64,000 nucleotides of DNA from Fictibacillus sp. BK138 (GTDB lineage Bacteria; Bacillota; Bacilli; Bacillales; Fictibacillaceae), in the NCBI RefSeq assembly GCF_004216955.1, contig NZ_SGXL01000001.1:682001-746000 (forward strand). Reading direction: 5' to 3'. Under the pieces are notes generated by a model. That model was given only the letters and a program-made list of their open reading frames with translations. It was not told the origin of the DNA and did no database searches. Both the position numbers and the translations under genes were made by a program. Shown here one piece after another: positions 43,316 to 52,258 of the stretch (positions within the stretch are counted from its first letter, which is position 1; each line of letters begins with the position of its first letter).

Positions 43316-44023
43316 GTGGATTTACAAATGGTCATGCAAGAGCTTGAAGCTCTCGGCAAAGAACGCACGAAGAAGATGTACATATCAAATGGCGCACATG
43401 AGCCGCTATTTGGTGTAGCTACAGGGCAAATGAAGCCGATCTCCAAGAAAATCAAAAAAGATCAATCTTTGGCTGAGGAGTTATATGCTACCGGAAATTA
43501 CGACGCAATGTACTTTGCAGGGGTAATTGCGGACCCGCTAGTCATGACTGAGGCAGACTTTGATCGCTGGATGGATGCGGCGTATTTTTATATGTTGTCC
43601 GATTATGTGGTTGCAGTAACTTTATCTGAAACAGACATCGCCCAGACCGTTGCTGATAAATGGATCGCAAGCGGCGAAGAGTTGAGAATGTCAGCGGGCT
43701 GGAGCTGCTACTGTTGGCTTTTGGGGAATCGTCCGGATGCTGAATTTAACACGAACAAGATCGCTAGTATGCTGGATCAGGTGAAAAATACGATCCACGA
43801 TTCTCCTGAGCGCACAAAATCGGCAATGAATAATTTTCTTTATACAGTAGGAGTTTCATACTTACCGCTCCATGATAAAGCGGTCGAGAATGCAAAGGCA
43901 GTGGGTACAGTAGAACTCAAACGAGATGAGAAAAAAAGCAGTTTTCTGATTCCATCCAAAAATATTCAAAAGGAAGTAGATAAAGGGAGAATTGGATTTA
44001 AACGTAAATATGTAAGATGTTAG
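43316..44023 (+). CDS. DNA alkylation repair protein (AlkD-like)
   Basis: 235 residues, all-helical HEAT-like repeats. Start MDLQMVMQELEALG, then FGVATGQMKPISKKIKKDQS, YDAMYFAGVIADP and ELRMSAGWSCYCWLLG. Family members (AlkC/AlkD) remove N3- and N7-alkylated bases without base flipping. GTG start with GGAAGTGAAACAAG before it. A small membrane protein frame overlaps its 3' end. Confidence 0.85.
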   Translation: MDLQMVMQELEALGKERTKKMYISNGAHEPLFGVATGQMKPISKKIKKDQSLAEELYATGNYDAMYFAGVIADPLVMTEADFDRWMDAAYFYMLSDYVVAVTLSETDIAQTVADKWIASGEELRMSAGWSCYCWLLGNRPDAEFNTNKIASMLDQVKNTIHDSPERTKSAMNNFLYTVGVSYLPLHDKAVENAKAVGTVELKRDEKKSSFLIPSKNIQKEVDKGRIGFKRKYVRC

Positions 44024-44172
44024 AAATACTCATCATCTTCATGATCTTTTATGCTATCCGATATTTCATGGAGCCGGAGTATAGGAAACGGAAAAAGAGT
44101 TGGATAATTATTGATATCATCTTAACTTCACTATTAGCTTATATCATTGAATATATCGTTTGTTTTTTTTAA
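44017..44172 (+). CDS. Small membrane protein, 51 residues
   Basis: ATG 44017 lies inside the last codons of the AlkD-like gene (+1 frame). Two hydrophobic segments (LEILIIFMIFYAIRYF and IIIDIILTSLLAYIIEYIV) are joined by a basic loop YRKRKKSW. The stop is followed at once by spacer repeat copy s. No clear ribosome site beyond coupling with the upstream gene. Function unknown. Confidence 0.55.
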   Translation: MLEILIIFMIFYAIRYFMEPEYRKRKKSWIIIDIILTSLLAYIIEYIVCFF

Positions 44173-44210
44173 CTAACAGGTGCGTAACGAGACGTGCCTG
44201 TATTTTTTTA
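44171..44210 (+). repeat. Spacer repeat copy s / terminator
   Basis: AACTAACAGGTGCGTAACGA, GACGTGCCTG and T7: CAGGTGCG.../...GTGCCTG stem. Last copy of the family towards the right. Confidence 0.7.
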
Positions 44211-44338
44211 TGAATAGATTGACAAACTCCCACAACCCTTAGATATAAATACCTAGAATTTAGTTTTTATATACAAGGAAATCCCTAGATTTTGTCGAAA
44301 ATCAAAAAGACAGGTAAAACGAGGAAGTAGGGAACCGT

Positions 44339-45580
44339 ATGTGGGAGTCAATTCAAAGCATGTGCTTGCACGTGGTCTTCATTCTTTTTACAATCCTTAT
44401 CTATCAAGTCTTCTTTAATGAAAGAGAAGAGAAGCGGAAAAAGATTCGTTCCAAATTCTTTCTATTCATGCTGATTATACTAATCTTTACAATGAGCCAG
44501 CCTGTCTATCATTTTGAAATCTATAAGTATGATTTTAAAGCAATTGTGATCATCTTATCTTTTTTATACGGAGGCAAAAGGGCAGGGTTTGCATCCTTTT
44601 TAGCTCTGCTCGTAATCGGTTACTTTACAGACCAGAAACTATTGATCCTATTAGGAAATTATACAGTCTTCAGTTTATTGTTACTCCCTGTATCCAACTG
44701 GTTTCATAAGTATCGAATAAAAGGCAAAGTTATCGTAATCAGTTTGTTTTATATGACAATCCCGATTACAAGAGCGATTTTTCTTCAGTTAAAAGGAGAC
44801 ACCCGAGAAACCTTTTTCGAATTAAGCTCTTCCCTTATTATTTTGGCAACTCTGATTGCTATCATCTACTTAATTGAAAACATGAATGAACAGATTAAAA
44901 TGAAACAAGAGCTGATCCGAACTGAAAAAATGAATGTCGTCAGCCAGCTGGCGGCTTCTGTTGCACACGAAATCCGCAATCCGATGACATCTGTTCGAGG
45001 ATTTATGCAGTTGATGCAAAAAGAAGATCTAACGAAGGAACAGCAATTGTACATAAGCATCTCAATTGAGGAATTAGACCGTGCGCAGGAAATCATCAAT
45101 CAATATTTGGCACTGGCGAAGCCACAAACCGAACAATATGAAACGATTGATCTAACCTCGCTCATTCAACAGTCCATTGACGTCATGCATTCGTACGCTA
45201 TTCTGAACAGCATACATATCACGCAGGAAGTAGAACCATCCCTCAAAATAGAGGGGCTGAAACTAGAAATTCAACAGGTATTGATCAACATCATAAAAAA
45301 TGCGATCGAAGCCATTAGGAGCGAAGGGGAGATCTGGATATCTGCTGCAAAGAATTCCAATGGTTTCATATCCATTCAAATTAAAGATAACGGTGTAGGA
45401 TTGTCCGAGGTCCAAATCAAAAAACTAGGCAGCCCGTATTATTCAACAAAGGAAAAAGGGACTGGCCTTGGGTTAACCGTATGCCATCAAATCGTGAAGC
45501 AAATGGGTGGACAAATTACAATTAAGAGCGAGTTGAAAAAGGGAACATGCTTTACGATTAATCTGCCGTCTAAAAAGTAA
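44339..45580 (+). CDS. Membrane sensor histidine kinase, KinB-like
   Basis: 413 residues: six membrane helices in the first 180 residues (5TM-LYT-type sensor, including KAIVIILSFLYGGKRAGFAS), then HisKA with the phosphorylated histidine in SVAHEIRNPMTSVRGFMQL and an HATPase domain with N box INIIKNAIEAI, G1 KDNGVGLS and G2 KGTGLGLTVCH. The whole matches KinB-type sporulation kinases that feed the Spo0 phosphorelay. No response regulator adjoins it, as expected for an orphan kinase. GTAGGG precedes the ATG. Confidence 0.87.
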   Translation: MWESIQSMCLHVVFILFTILIYQVFFNEREEKRKKIRSKFFLFMLIILIFTMSQPVYHFEIYKYDFKAIVIILSFLYGGKRAGFASFLALLVIGYFTDQKLLILLGNYTVFSLLLLPVSNWFHKYRIKGKVIVISLFYMTIPITRAIFLQLKGDTRETFFELSSSLIILATLIAIIYLIENMNEQIKMKQELIRTEKMNVVSQLAASVAHEIRNPMTSVRGFMQLMQKEDLTKEQQLYISISIEELDRAQEIINQYLALAKPQTEQYETIDLTSLIQQSIDVMHSYAILNSIHITQEVEPSLKIEGLKLEIQQVLINIIKNAIEAIRSEGEIWISAAKNSNGFISIQIKDNGVGLSEVQIKKLGSPYYSTKEKGTGLGLTVCHQIVKQMGGQITIKSELKKGTCFTINLPSKK

Positions 45581-45649
45581 TGCAAAACAATGGAGACTCG
45601 TCCTGAAACTTAGTTTAGTGCCGAGATCGATTGGGGAGAAGATATAAAT

Positions 45650-46129
45650 ATGTCTGGTCATATCCGAGTAAGAGCTGGTGCAATAATTATTGAAGATCAT
45701 AAGATTTTATTAACTGAATTTAATGACCCTTATAGGGGAATTTTTTATGATTTGCCTGCTGGAGGAACTGAACCAAATGAATCAATTATTGAGGCTGTAA
45801 AGAGAGAAGCAAAAGAAGAAGCCAGTGTAGATGTTGAAGTTGGGCCATTAGCCTTTGTTTATGAGTATGCACCGCATCTTAACGGCGAAAAGTATGGAAA
45901 GACACACACTTTAGTTATGATGTTTGAATGTACGTTAAAAAAGGGCTCTATACCAAGACTGCCTGACAAACCTGACCCTAATCAAACAAATGTGAAGTGG
46001 GTATCTTTATCAGATTTAGAGAATGTAGAATTATACGCTAAGATAGGAAAGCATATTAAAGATTACACAAAGAACAAAAGAAATATTGATATGCTTGAGG
46101 AACATAAACTTTTGCACCCCAATTGTTAG
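45650..46129 (+). CDS. NUDIX hydrolase, C-terminus replaced by IS sequence
   Basis: 159 residues with the Nudix box GGTEPNESIIEAVKREAKEE, which hydrolyses X-linked nucleoside diphosphates and needs Mg. Upstream MTGHIRVRAGAIIIED-like start (MSGHIRVRAGAIIIED) with GGGGAGAAG. The last five to six residues (HPNC region) and the stop come from the left end of the insertion sequence, which abuts the gene. The core domain is complete, so it may still work. Confidence 0.87.
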   Translation: MSGHIRVRAGAIIIEDHKILLTEFNDPYRGIFYDLPAGGTEPNESIIEAVKREAKEEASVDVEVGPLAFVYEYAPHLNGEKYGKTHTLVMMFECTLKKGSIPRLPDKPDPNQTNVKWVSLSDLENVELYAKIGKHIKDYTKNKRNIDMLEEHKLLHPNC

Positions 46130-46160
46130 ACACAACTAACAATTGGAGGTGCTGTTTTTT

Positions 46161-46670
46161 ATGACCAAATATTCTTTGGATATTCAACTGGCTGCTGCTC
46201 ATGCTTATCTTGAGGGAAGCGAATCCTTTAGAGACATAGCTCAAACGTATAAAGTGGATTTAACAACTTTAAAAGAATGGGTATCTCGTTATCGCCTTCA
46301 TGGATTGGAAGGTCTTAAAAAACCATATACAAACTACACGGTGAAGTTTAAAATGGACGTACTTAAATATATGAACGAAACAGGAGCGTCCACTAGAGAT
46401 GCATCGTCCGTATTCAATATTCCCACGTCTAGTACTGTTTGGAAGTGGAAACAGTTATTTGAAACGGGTGGTATTGACGCTCTCCGAGCTAAAAAAAGGG
46501 GGCGTACATCCATGAAGAAAAAATCCAGCCAAAACCAGCCAATAGAAGGATCTGAGGAAACACTACGTAAAGAGAACGAACGTTTACGCATGGAGAATGC
46601 TTATTTAAAAAAGTTACACGCCTTAATTCAGGAAAAGGAAAGCCAACAGAACAAATTAAAGCGCAAGTAA
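46161..46670 (+). CDS. IS3-type transposase OrfA
   Basis: 169 residues: two helix-turn-helix units ([20 protein letters not shown] and [20 protein letters not shown]) and a terminal leucine-zipper-like helix ([20 protein letters not shown]). It binds the element ends. ATG 46161 has GGAGGTG eleven bases before. Its end overlaps OrfB sequence in the -1 frame. Confidence 0.88.
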   Translation: MTKYSLDIQLAAAHAYLEGSESFRDIAQTYKVDLTTLKEWVSRYRLHGLEGLKKPYTNYTVKFKMDVLKYMNETGASTRDASSVFNIPTSSTVWKWKQLFETGGIDALRAKKRGRTSMKKKSSQNQPIEGSEETLRKENERLRMENAYLKKLHALIQEKESQQNKLKRK

Positions 46671-46759
46671 TCCGTGAGTTAAGGCATCAGTTCAAAATAA
46701 TCGATCTCATACAGATAGCAGATATTCCACGAAGCACGTATTATTACTGGTCAAAGAGA

Positions 46760-47509
46760 ATGAATCAACCAGACAAATATCACGAGGTGAAAGAAACCAT
46801 CAAACAAATCTTTGATGAGAATAAGGGTCGCTATGGCTACCGTCGAATTACTTTAGTTTTACGAGGATTAGGGTATTTACTAAATCACAAGACAGTCCTG
46901 CGTCTGATGAATAAATTAGGATTAAAATGTCTGGTACGTATGAAAAAATATCGCTCCTACCGAGGGAGTGTAGGTAAAACTGCACCTAATCTTTTAGAAC
47001 GTAACTTTCAGGCAAAAAAACCTAATGAAAAATGGGTAACAGATGTGACGGAGTTCCATGTCCATGGAGAAAAGCTCTATATGTCTCCTATTCTTGATCT
47101 ATATAATGGTGAGATCATTGCATATCAACTTGAGAAACGCCCAATTTATCCACTCGTATCGAGAATGTTAGATAAAGCATTTAAAAAAATAAAGAAGGAT
47201 GATTCCCCTCTGCTTCATTCCGACCAGGGCTGGCATTATCAGATGACGCGATATCAACATTCCCTGAAAGAACATGGAATTATCCAAAGCATGTCCCGTA
47301 AGGGAAACTGTCTTGATAACGCCGCTATGGAGAGCTTCTTTGGCGTATTGAAGAGTGAATTATTCTACATTAAAAAGTTTGAAAGCATGGAGCATTTTAT
47401 ACTGGAGCTAGAGGAATATATTTATTACTATAACCACAGACGAATTAAGGCAAAATTAAAAGGCTTGAGTCCAGTTCAATACCGGATTCAAGCCCAAGAA
47501 GCCGCCTGA
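46760..47509 (+). CDS. IS3-type transposase OrfB (integrase catalytic domain)
   Basis: 249 residues from the first ATG, but the frame is open upstream to within orfA ([12 protein letters not shown] and RSTYYYW come before the ATG), so the active form is probably an OrfAB fusion made by -1 frameshifting in the A-rich end of orfA. DDE residues: [20 protein letters not shown] and [13 protein letters not shown]-terminal HTH_21-like [12 protein letters not shown]. Confidence 0.9.
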   Translation: MNQPDKYHEVKETIKQIFDENKGRYGYRRITLVLRGLGYLLNHKTVLRLMNKLGLKCLVRMKKYRSYRGSVGKTAPNLLERNFQAKKPNEKWVTDVTEFHVHGEKLYMSPILDLYNGEIIAYQLEKRPIYPLVSRMLDKAFKKIKKDDSPLLHSDQGWHYQMTRYQHSLKEHGIIQSMSRKGNCLDNAAMESFFGVLKSELFYIKKFESMEHFILELEEYIYYYNHRRIKAKLKGLSPVQYRIQAQEAA

Positions 47510-47580
47510 TCATTCGTGTCTAACTTTTCGGGTTCAGATCAGATTGCAGTGTTTTTACATTTATTAACTGTAAAATTTGG

Positions 47581-48258
47581 TTACTCTTTTTTCTTTTTGC
47601 TATCATCCGTATAAGCAACCCCGCATGAACAGCGGCAATCGCCAAACAATAAATGATAACCTGCTGGGAACTCCTGATTGACTCGCTGTACTTCTCTTGC
47701 AAATTCTTTGCTGTCAGCAGGTACCTTTGAGAGAGCATCTGCTTTCTTTTGAGAATCGATGTATGCTCCAGGGGGAACGAATCGATTCTTAGCCACATGA
47801 ACCCCATTGGTGACGACGGCATTATACGAAATAAATGATCCGCTTCCTATAATGGCGTCATAAACAATCGCTTTGAAGCCAACAAATACTTTCTTTCCTA
47901 TATAACAAGGTCCATGCACTAACGCTCCATGAGCGATGGAGACTTCCTTGTTGATGAAAATGGAGTAATCCTTCCCGTCTACACTAATGAATTTATCTTT
48001 CAAGCCATGCAGAATTACCCCATCCTGAAGATTGGTGTTAGATCCCACATAAAAAGGAGTACCTTCATCTGCACGTATGCTAACAAGAGGAGCTACATAT
48101 ACATTTTTCTTTATGGTGACATCACCAATTACACTAGTAAAAGGACTAATAAACGCACTTTTATCAATGGTTGGACAAATTTGAATAGGGTTAAATGAAG
48201 TAATCGGGTTAGGACTGATAAACGGCTGGAAACATGCATCTGAATCACTGTGTTTCAT
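47581..48258 (-). CDS. Gamma-class carbonic anhydrase
   Basis: 225 residues of left-handed beta-helix hexapeptide repeats (FISPFTSVIGDVTIKKNVYV, APLVSIRADEGTPFYVG). Three zinc-ligand histidines fit: DGVILHGL, and AHGALVHGP five apart. The N-terminal acidic Cam-like segment is present, closer to Cam than to the short CamH. A C-terminal CRCSCG stretch is unusual. ATG 48258 with AGAGGTGG upstream. Interconverts CO2 and bicarbonate; location likely cytosolic as no signal is visible. Confidence 0.85.
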   Translation of the reverse strand: MKHSDSDACFQPFISPNPITSFNPIQICPTIDKSAFISPFTSVIGDVTIKKNVYVAPLVSIRADEGTPFYVGSNTNLQDGVILHGLKDKFISVDGKDYSIFINKEVSIAHGALVHGPCYIGKKVFVGFKAIVYDAIIGSGSFISYNAVVTNGVHVAKNRFVPPGAYIDSQKKADALSKVPADSKEFAREVQRVNQEFPAGYHLLFGDCRCSCGVAYTDDSKKKKE

Positions 48259-48476
48259 AAGAACCACCTCTGATAAATTTATCTAATCATGATATGCAGG
48301 TGTGTAACAGAGGTAACTGTTCAAATTCTTATGAATGAAATGGAGGAGAAAAAAGTGTTCTGGCAGAGGGATCTTAGTTTTCTAGCTAACAGAGCTATTT
48401 ATAACAAGTCTCCATTAACGTTATGTTACGATGAATGAAGTGAACATTGAAGTGAAAAAAGGAAGAAGGTTTATAC

Positions 48477-49382
48477 ATGTTAGAACTGCTAAGTATCGTC
48501 TTGCCGGTTTTTGCTATCTTTTCTATCGGATTTATCGGGCAAAAGGTAATCGGCTTTGATACACAATCACTTTCCACAATGGCTCTCTATCTAATGTCTC
48601 CCTTTCTTGTTTTCCGTACTTTCTATGAAACTACATTGACGAAGACATATGGTTACATGCTCGTTTACACGCTTGTACTCTGTTTTACACTCATTACGTT
48701 TGTGTACGCGGTCAGTTTTATAAAAAAATACAACATGCGTGAAACATGTGGAATGATTCTCTCGTCAGCCTTCATGAACAACGGAAACTATGGAACACCT
48801 GTCGCTCTTTTTGCCTTTGGAGCTGCAGGACTTGATTATGCGGTTGTTCTAATGGTTATTCAGCAGCTGGTGATGTGTACAGTGGGGATTTATTACGCCG
48901 CAAAGGGAAGTCCTGAAAACGATGGTGTCTCATCTGCATTAAGAGCCGTAGTAAGAATGCCGATCCTATATGGTGCGATAGCGGGAGTTCTCTTTCAACA
49001 GCTGGAAATCAAAATTGGGGGTTCCATTGCAGAAGCTCTCGATCTAGTCGCAGACTCTGCCATACCGACCATCATGATTATTTTAGGTATGCAGCTAGCA
49101 AAAATTTCGTTGCGAAATGTTCAGGTCGAAAAGCTGACATACTCGCTATTGCTAAAATTGTTCGTCTCACCAGCGATCGCGTATGGTATCACTCTCTTTT
49201 TACCGATAGACCCAATGCTTAAATCGATCATGATCTTAATGGCAGCCATGCCATCTGCGGCGAACACAACCATGTACGCTCTTCAATTCGGGACAGAGCC
49301 AGACTTCGTATCCAGCGCTACACTAGTCAGCACACTACTCTCTCTAATCACACTGCCTGTTCTGCTTGCTATCCTTTTGTGA
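48477..49382 (+). CDS. AEC-family (auxin efflux carrier-like) transporter
   Basis: 301 residues with ten membrane helices; MLELLSIVLPVFAIFSIGF start, SSAFMNNGNYGTPVALFAFG substrate-site motif, and MAAMPSAANTTMYALQFG near the end. Bacterial members carry malate or other organic anions. GGAAGAAGG before ATG. Followed by the G+C-rich repeat copy C. Confidence 0.9.
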   Translation: MLELLSIVLPVFAIFSIGFIGQKVIGFDTQSLSTMALYLMSPFLVFRTFYETTLTKTYGYMLVYTLVLCFTLITFVYAVSFIKKYNMRETCGMILSSAFMNNGNYGTPVALFAFGAAGLDYAVVLMVIQQLVMCTVGIYYAAKGSPENDGVSSALRAVVRMPILYGAIAGVLFQQLEIKIGGSIAEALDLVADSAIPTIMIILGMQLAKISLRNVQVEKLTYSLLLKLFVSPAIAYGITLFLPIDPMLKSIMILMAAMPSAANTTMYALQFGTEPDFVSSATLVSTLLSLITLPVLLAILL

Positions 49383-49519
49383 TTGGACGAAAGGTGCGAG
49401 ATTCCAGCAGGATTAGTGGAACAGGTGAGACTCCTATGGATGCAAAGCGTCGAGTCTGCCCACCCCGCGGAAAGCGAGTACCCTGGAGTGGAAATCAACC
49501 ACTTACAAGAGCAACAAAG
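49382..49519 (+). repeat. G+C-rich dispersed repeat, copy C
   Basis: Diverged copy: ACAGGTGAGACTCCTA, TGCAAAGCG, CACCCCGCGGAAAGCGAGTA and CCTGGAGTGGAAATCAACCA, ending AAGAGCAACAA like copies B and D. It begins right at the stop codon of the transporter gene. Confidence 0.85.
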
Positions 49520-49533
49520 AAATTGACACATGA

Positions 49534-49563
49534 AAAGAGCTAACCACCAGGTCAGCTCTTTAT
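49534..49563 (-). terminator. Bidirectional terminator
   Basis: AAGAGCT/AGCTCTT stem with T-rich ends on both strands. It would end the small minus-strand gene to its right and transcripts from the left. Confidence 0.7.
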
Positions 49564-49571
49564 TATTGGGG

Positions 49572-49655
49572 TTAGCCAATTCTTTTCTTGTTTTTCTTGC
49601 TCTTAGCTCTTTTCTTATTATTTAAGAAATTATCTAGAACGCGGATTAGACTCAA
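49572..49655 (-). CDS. Possible 27-residue basic peptide
   Basis: TTG start at 49655 with GGGGGG eight bases before; encodes MSLIRVLDNFLNNKKRAKSK and ends KNKKRIG. A terminator lies nine bases past the stop. The signals are good but the size is small, so confidence is limited. Confidence 0.4.
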   Translation of the reverse strand: MSLIRVLDNFLNNKKRAKSKKNKKRIG

Positions 49656-49778
49656 AATAGACACCCCCCTATTTTGAAACTAGGAAAGAGAGTATACGAA
49701 TACATCCTCCTTCTTCTATATCTTACGCAGGCTTGTCTAAAGTGATTGGACGAATAAATGATAGAAAAGTGGAATTTT

Positions 49779-50132
49779 TTAAGACGCCACTTTATGTAAA
49801 TGAGTATCTTTAAAGTGACTAGGGTACTTGAGTCCATATCCAATTGATCGATCCATGGCGATATGGGCAGAGAGGATCAGTCCTAATGCAAGGAGCAGGT
49901 CGATTGACCAAATAAAACCTGACATCAATAAGATGATTGCTAAAATGTAAGTGTGAAACAAGTTATAACATATTGAACCTATTTTATTATTAATAAGGTA
50001 GCCTAACATGGATAAATCAGGACTAAAGAGTAACAAAATAAACAACAACCAGCTAAATTCATTCTGAAAGTAAAAATATACACTTATTATGAATACGAAC
50101 AATCCTTCCAAATGCAGAAGAAATTTTGGCAA
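49779..50132 (-). CDS. DUF4260 membrane protein
   Basis: 117 residues from TTG 50132, which follows GGAGGGGG by seven bases; longer starts are in frame but lack a ribosome site. Four membrane helices with family motifs LLHLEGLFVF, FSPDLSMLGYLI, ILSAHIAMDRSIGYGLKYPS and FKDTHL. Function unknown. The plus-strand sequence to the right (50133-50462) holds only a TTGCACTC/GGGTGCAA hairpin at about 50281-50303. Confidence 0.85.
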   Translation of the reverse strand: MPKFLLHLEGLFVFIISVYFYFQNEFSWLLFILLLFSPDLSMLGYLINNKIGSICYNLFHTYILAIILLMSGFIWSIDLLLALGLILSAHIAMDRSIGYGLKYPSHFKDTHLHKVAS

Positions 50133-50462
50133 AAGTTTTCCCCCTCCATTAACCCCAATTAACATTAATAACCACATTTGATTTTAACATAAATTTCCTT
50201 AAAATAGGTACTTTCGACACATGTAGATTTTCGTCAAAACAAGCGTGCTGATTCCGAAAAGCTCAAATCTTGTTGGACCCGTTGCACTCAATGAAGGGTG
50301 CAATATGTACAAGAAATCCAAGTGACCTCTTTCTACCATTAACTTCAGCCATATTGAAAGACTATTAAAAAACATTAAATTTACATAAAATGGGGTTCGC
50401 TCTATCCTTATCTTATAAACAGAAAATGGAATAAACTAGTGTGCTAGAAAGGGATTGCTTTA

Positions 50463-50645
50463 ATGGATTACGAGATGCAATTACTATTGCAAGAAATCAA
50501 AAGATGCCGTCAAAAAATGTATGACCTTAGACCGGGCTCAAATGATTTTTCGAACCATGAACTGGTCAAACAAAGCCAGATGCTAGATAAGTTAATCTTT
50601 TATTATCAAAAGAGCATCCTAGAGAAAGAACGAAATGCTAATTAA
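50463..50645 (+). CDS. Spo0E-family aspartyl-phosphate phosphatase
   Basis: 60 residues forming a helical hairpin, with the signature VKQSQMLDKLIFYYQK (SQxLD core). Spo0E proteins remove phosphate from Spo0A~P and hold back sporulation. AAAGGG precedes the ATG. Single gene; convergent with the LysR gene. Confidence 0.88.
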   Translation: MDYEMQLLLQEIKRCRQKMYDLRPGSNDFSNHELVKQSQMLDKLIFYYQKSILEKERNAN

Positions 50646-50652
50646 CGGTTTG

Positions 50653-51552
50653 TTATTGATTTAGTAAATACCTTACGATTCTATCGAATTCTTTTGCTTC
50701 TGCCGTGAAACCTTTAGTAAGAGGATAAAGCGTCCAAAAATCTTGGGAAATCAGATCTGGATTCTTAAATGGAATGAGGGCTAGATTTCCATTTAGGACA
50801 TCTGCGTTCTTTTTAAAAGTAAAGTTCAAAACAAAAGAAAACGCATGTCCGTCTAGAATAGCTGATCGCAGCACTTCAACATTATTTGATGAGAACAGGA
50901 TCTGATTACTATTAAAATACGTATCATTAAACGTTGTTCCGCCTTTAGAATTGTAAATGACGATCTTTTGATCCGTCAGTTCATCAGGGGTTATAAATTC
51001 CTTATAGTATAGAGGCGATTTCTTTCCTGCACAAACACATACATGCCCCGTATAAAGCGGTTCATAGCCAATTCCTTTCTCATGCTTCATAGAAGAGAGA
51101 TCATACTCTGTAAAGGAACTTAATCCGATATCGATACTACCATTCTTAATTTCTTCTAAAATATGTTCCTGGTCGATTTCCTTGATCATGACGTTAACCT
51201 CAGGAAATTTCTCATGAAACAGGATAAACGCATCGTAGACCATATATGTGAGTGCTGGTGCACAGCCTACTTTTAATGATAGTCTTTTTGCTTTTTGATT
51301 AATAGAAAGCTCTTTCTGTAGTTCATCCATCTTATGTAGAATTTCATACGCTTTAGATACAATGAATTTTCCTTCAGCAGTCGGGAGTGTACCATGCCTA
51401 GAACGTGTAAATATGGAGATGCCAAACTCTCTTTCTAGCTGAGTGATCGATTGACTGATCGCAGAAGGGGAGAGGTGAAGCTTGTCTGCAGCTTTTGTGA
51501 TCGAACTTTCTTTAGCAACTTCTACAATGTATTTAATCTGTTCTAAATTCAT
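50653..51552 (-). CDS. LysR-family transcriptional regulator
   Basis: 299 residues: N-terminal winged HTH (MNLEQIKYIVEVAKESSITKA-type start, LHLSPSAISQSITQLEREFG), linker helix and a periplasmic-binding-like effector domain (SLKVGCAPALTYMVYDAF, LVIYNSKGGTTF-like). AAGGAG before the ATG. Nearest divergent gene is the DUF4362 protein gene, with 151 bases between, which is the usual place for its target; unproven. Confidence 0.9.
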   Translation of the reverse strand: MNLEQIKYIVEVAKESSITKAADKLHLSPSAISQSITQLEREFGISIFTRSRHGTLPTAEGKFIVSKAYEILHKMDELQKELSINQKAKRLSLKVGCAPALTYMVYDAFILFHEKFPEVNVMIKEIDQEHILEEIKNGSIDIGLSSFTEYDLSSMKHEKGIGYEPLYTGHVCVCAGKKSPLYYKEFITPDELTDQKIVIYNSKGGTTFNDTYFNSNQILFSSNNVEVLRSAILDGHAFSFVLNFTFKKNADVLNGNLALIPFKNPDLISQDFWTLYPLTKGFTAEAKEFDRIVRYLLNQ

Positions 51553-51703
51553 AGAAATTCTCCTTTTAGTTAAGCAGACTTTAATGAAAGCGGTTTTATT
51601 TTCATTTTAACTTAAATCTCGTTTTAAGTGGAAATGGAAATTGCGACCAAATCCTTTTGTATATCGTCTAATCTTATAAACGAACGAAATTTGAGGAGGC
51701 ACA

Positions 51704-52204
51704 ATGAAGATTTTGAGTTTAGTCGCTACGATTACGGCAGGTATATGGTTAAACGGATTATATGAACATGGAGATGGAAAGGAAACAGCTCTTCTCCCAA
51801 TTCAGGAACCCCCTTCAGAAGCTTACAACATGAATGAGGCAAAAAAGAGAGGCGATATTATATGGGGATATGAAGATTACAATATTGAGCGGTTTCAAGA
51901 GTTTTTAACAAATACGAATGCAAAAAAGAAAGATGAAATTCGAATCACGAGCTATACAATGGAAGGGGACCCAATCTTTAAGGATCTTGTTTTTGACGGA
52001 GAAAAATATCATTACACTTATGATAATTCCCATGATGGTTATGCTGGGCAAGACAAAGGGATTTATAAAGATATCTGTTCTGAAATCCTAATGGAAGAAC
52101 CAGCTGAGCCTGCTTTTATCTTAAACGGTTGTTCAAAACAAAGAGATGCCACTGAATACTTTTTAATCCGATTGAAACCAGAAGATATAATAAATAAGGA
52201 ATAA
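51704..52204 (+). CDS. DUF4362-type exported protein
   Basis: 166 residues with a short hydrophobic N-terminus (MKILSLVATITAGIWLNGLY, possible uncleaved signal). The body has RGDIIWGYEDYNIERFQEFL, KDEIRITSYTMEGDPIFKDL and HYTYDNSHDGYAGQDKGIY, the pattern of DUF4362 proteins in Bacilli. GAGGAGG precedes the ATG. Function unknown; usual members are lipoproteins, but no lipobox is seen here. Confidence 0.8.
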   Translation: MKILSLVATITAGIWLNGLYEHGDGKETALLPIQEPPSEAYNMNEAKKRGDIIWGYEDYNIERFQEFLTNTNAKKKDEIRITSYTMEGDPIFKDLVFDGEKYHYTYDNSHDGYAGQDKGIYKDICSEILMEEPAEPAFILNGCSKQRDATEYFLIRLKPEDIINKE

Positions 52205-52209
52205 AGCTT

Positions 52210-52237
52210 CTCGCGGGACCACTTCCCGCGAGTTTAT
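52210..52237 (+). terminator. Terminator after the DUF4362 gene
   Basis: CTCGCGGG/CCCGCGAG stem followed by TTTATT. Confidence 0.85.
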
Positions 52238-52258
52238 TAATTTCAATCTTCGGCGAAG

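Larger units (their letters stand above)
46113..47536 (+). mobile_element. IS3-family insertion sequence (IS150-like), about 1.42 kb
   Basis: Two overlapping-frame transposase genes lie between imperfect terminal inverted repeats: left TGCACCCCAATTGTTAGACA (46113 on) and right, on the other strand, TGAACCCGAAAAGTTAGACA (47536 back). I see no direct target duplication, so the insertion may be old or the flanks rearranged. Both reading frames appear intact. Confidence 0.85.
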
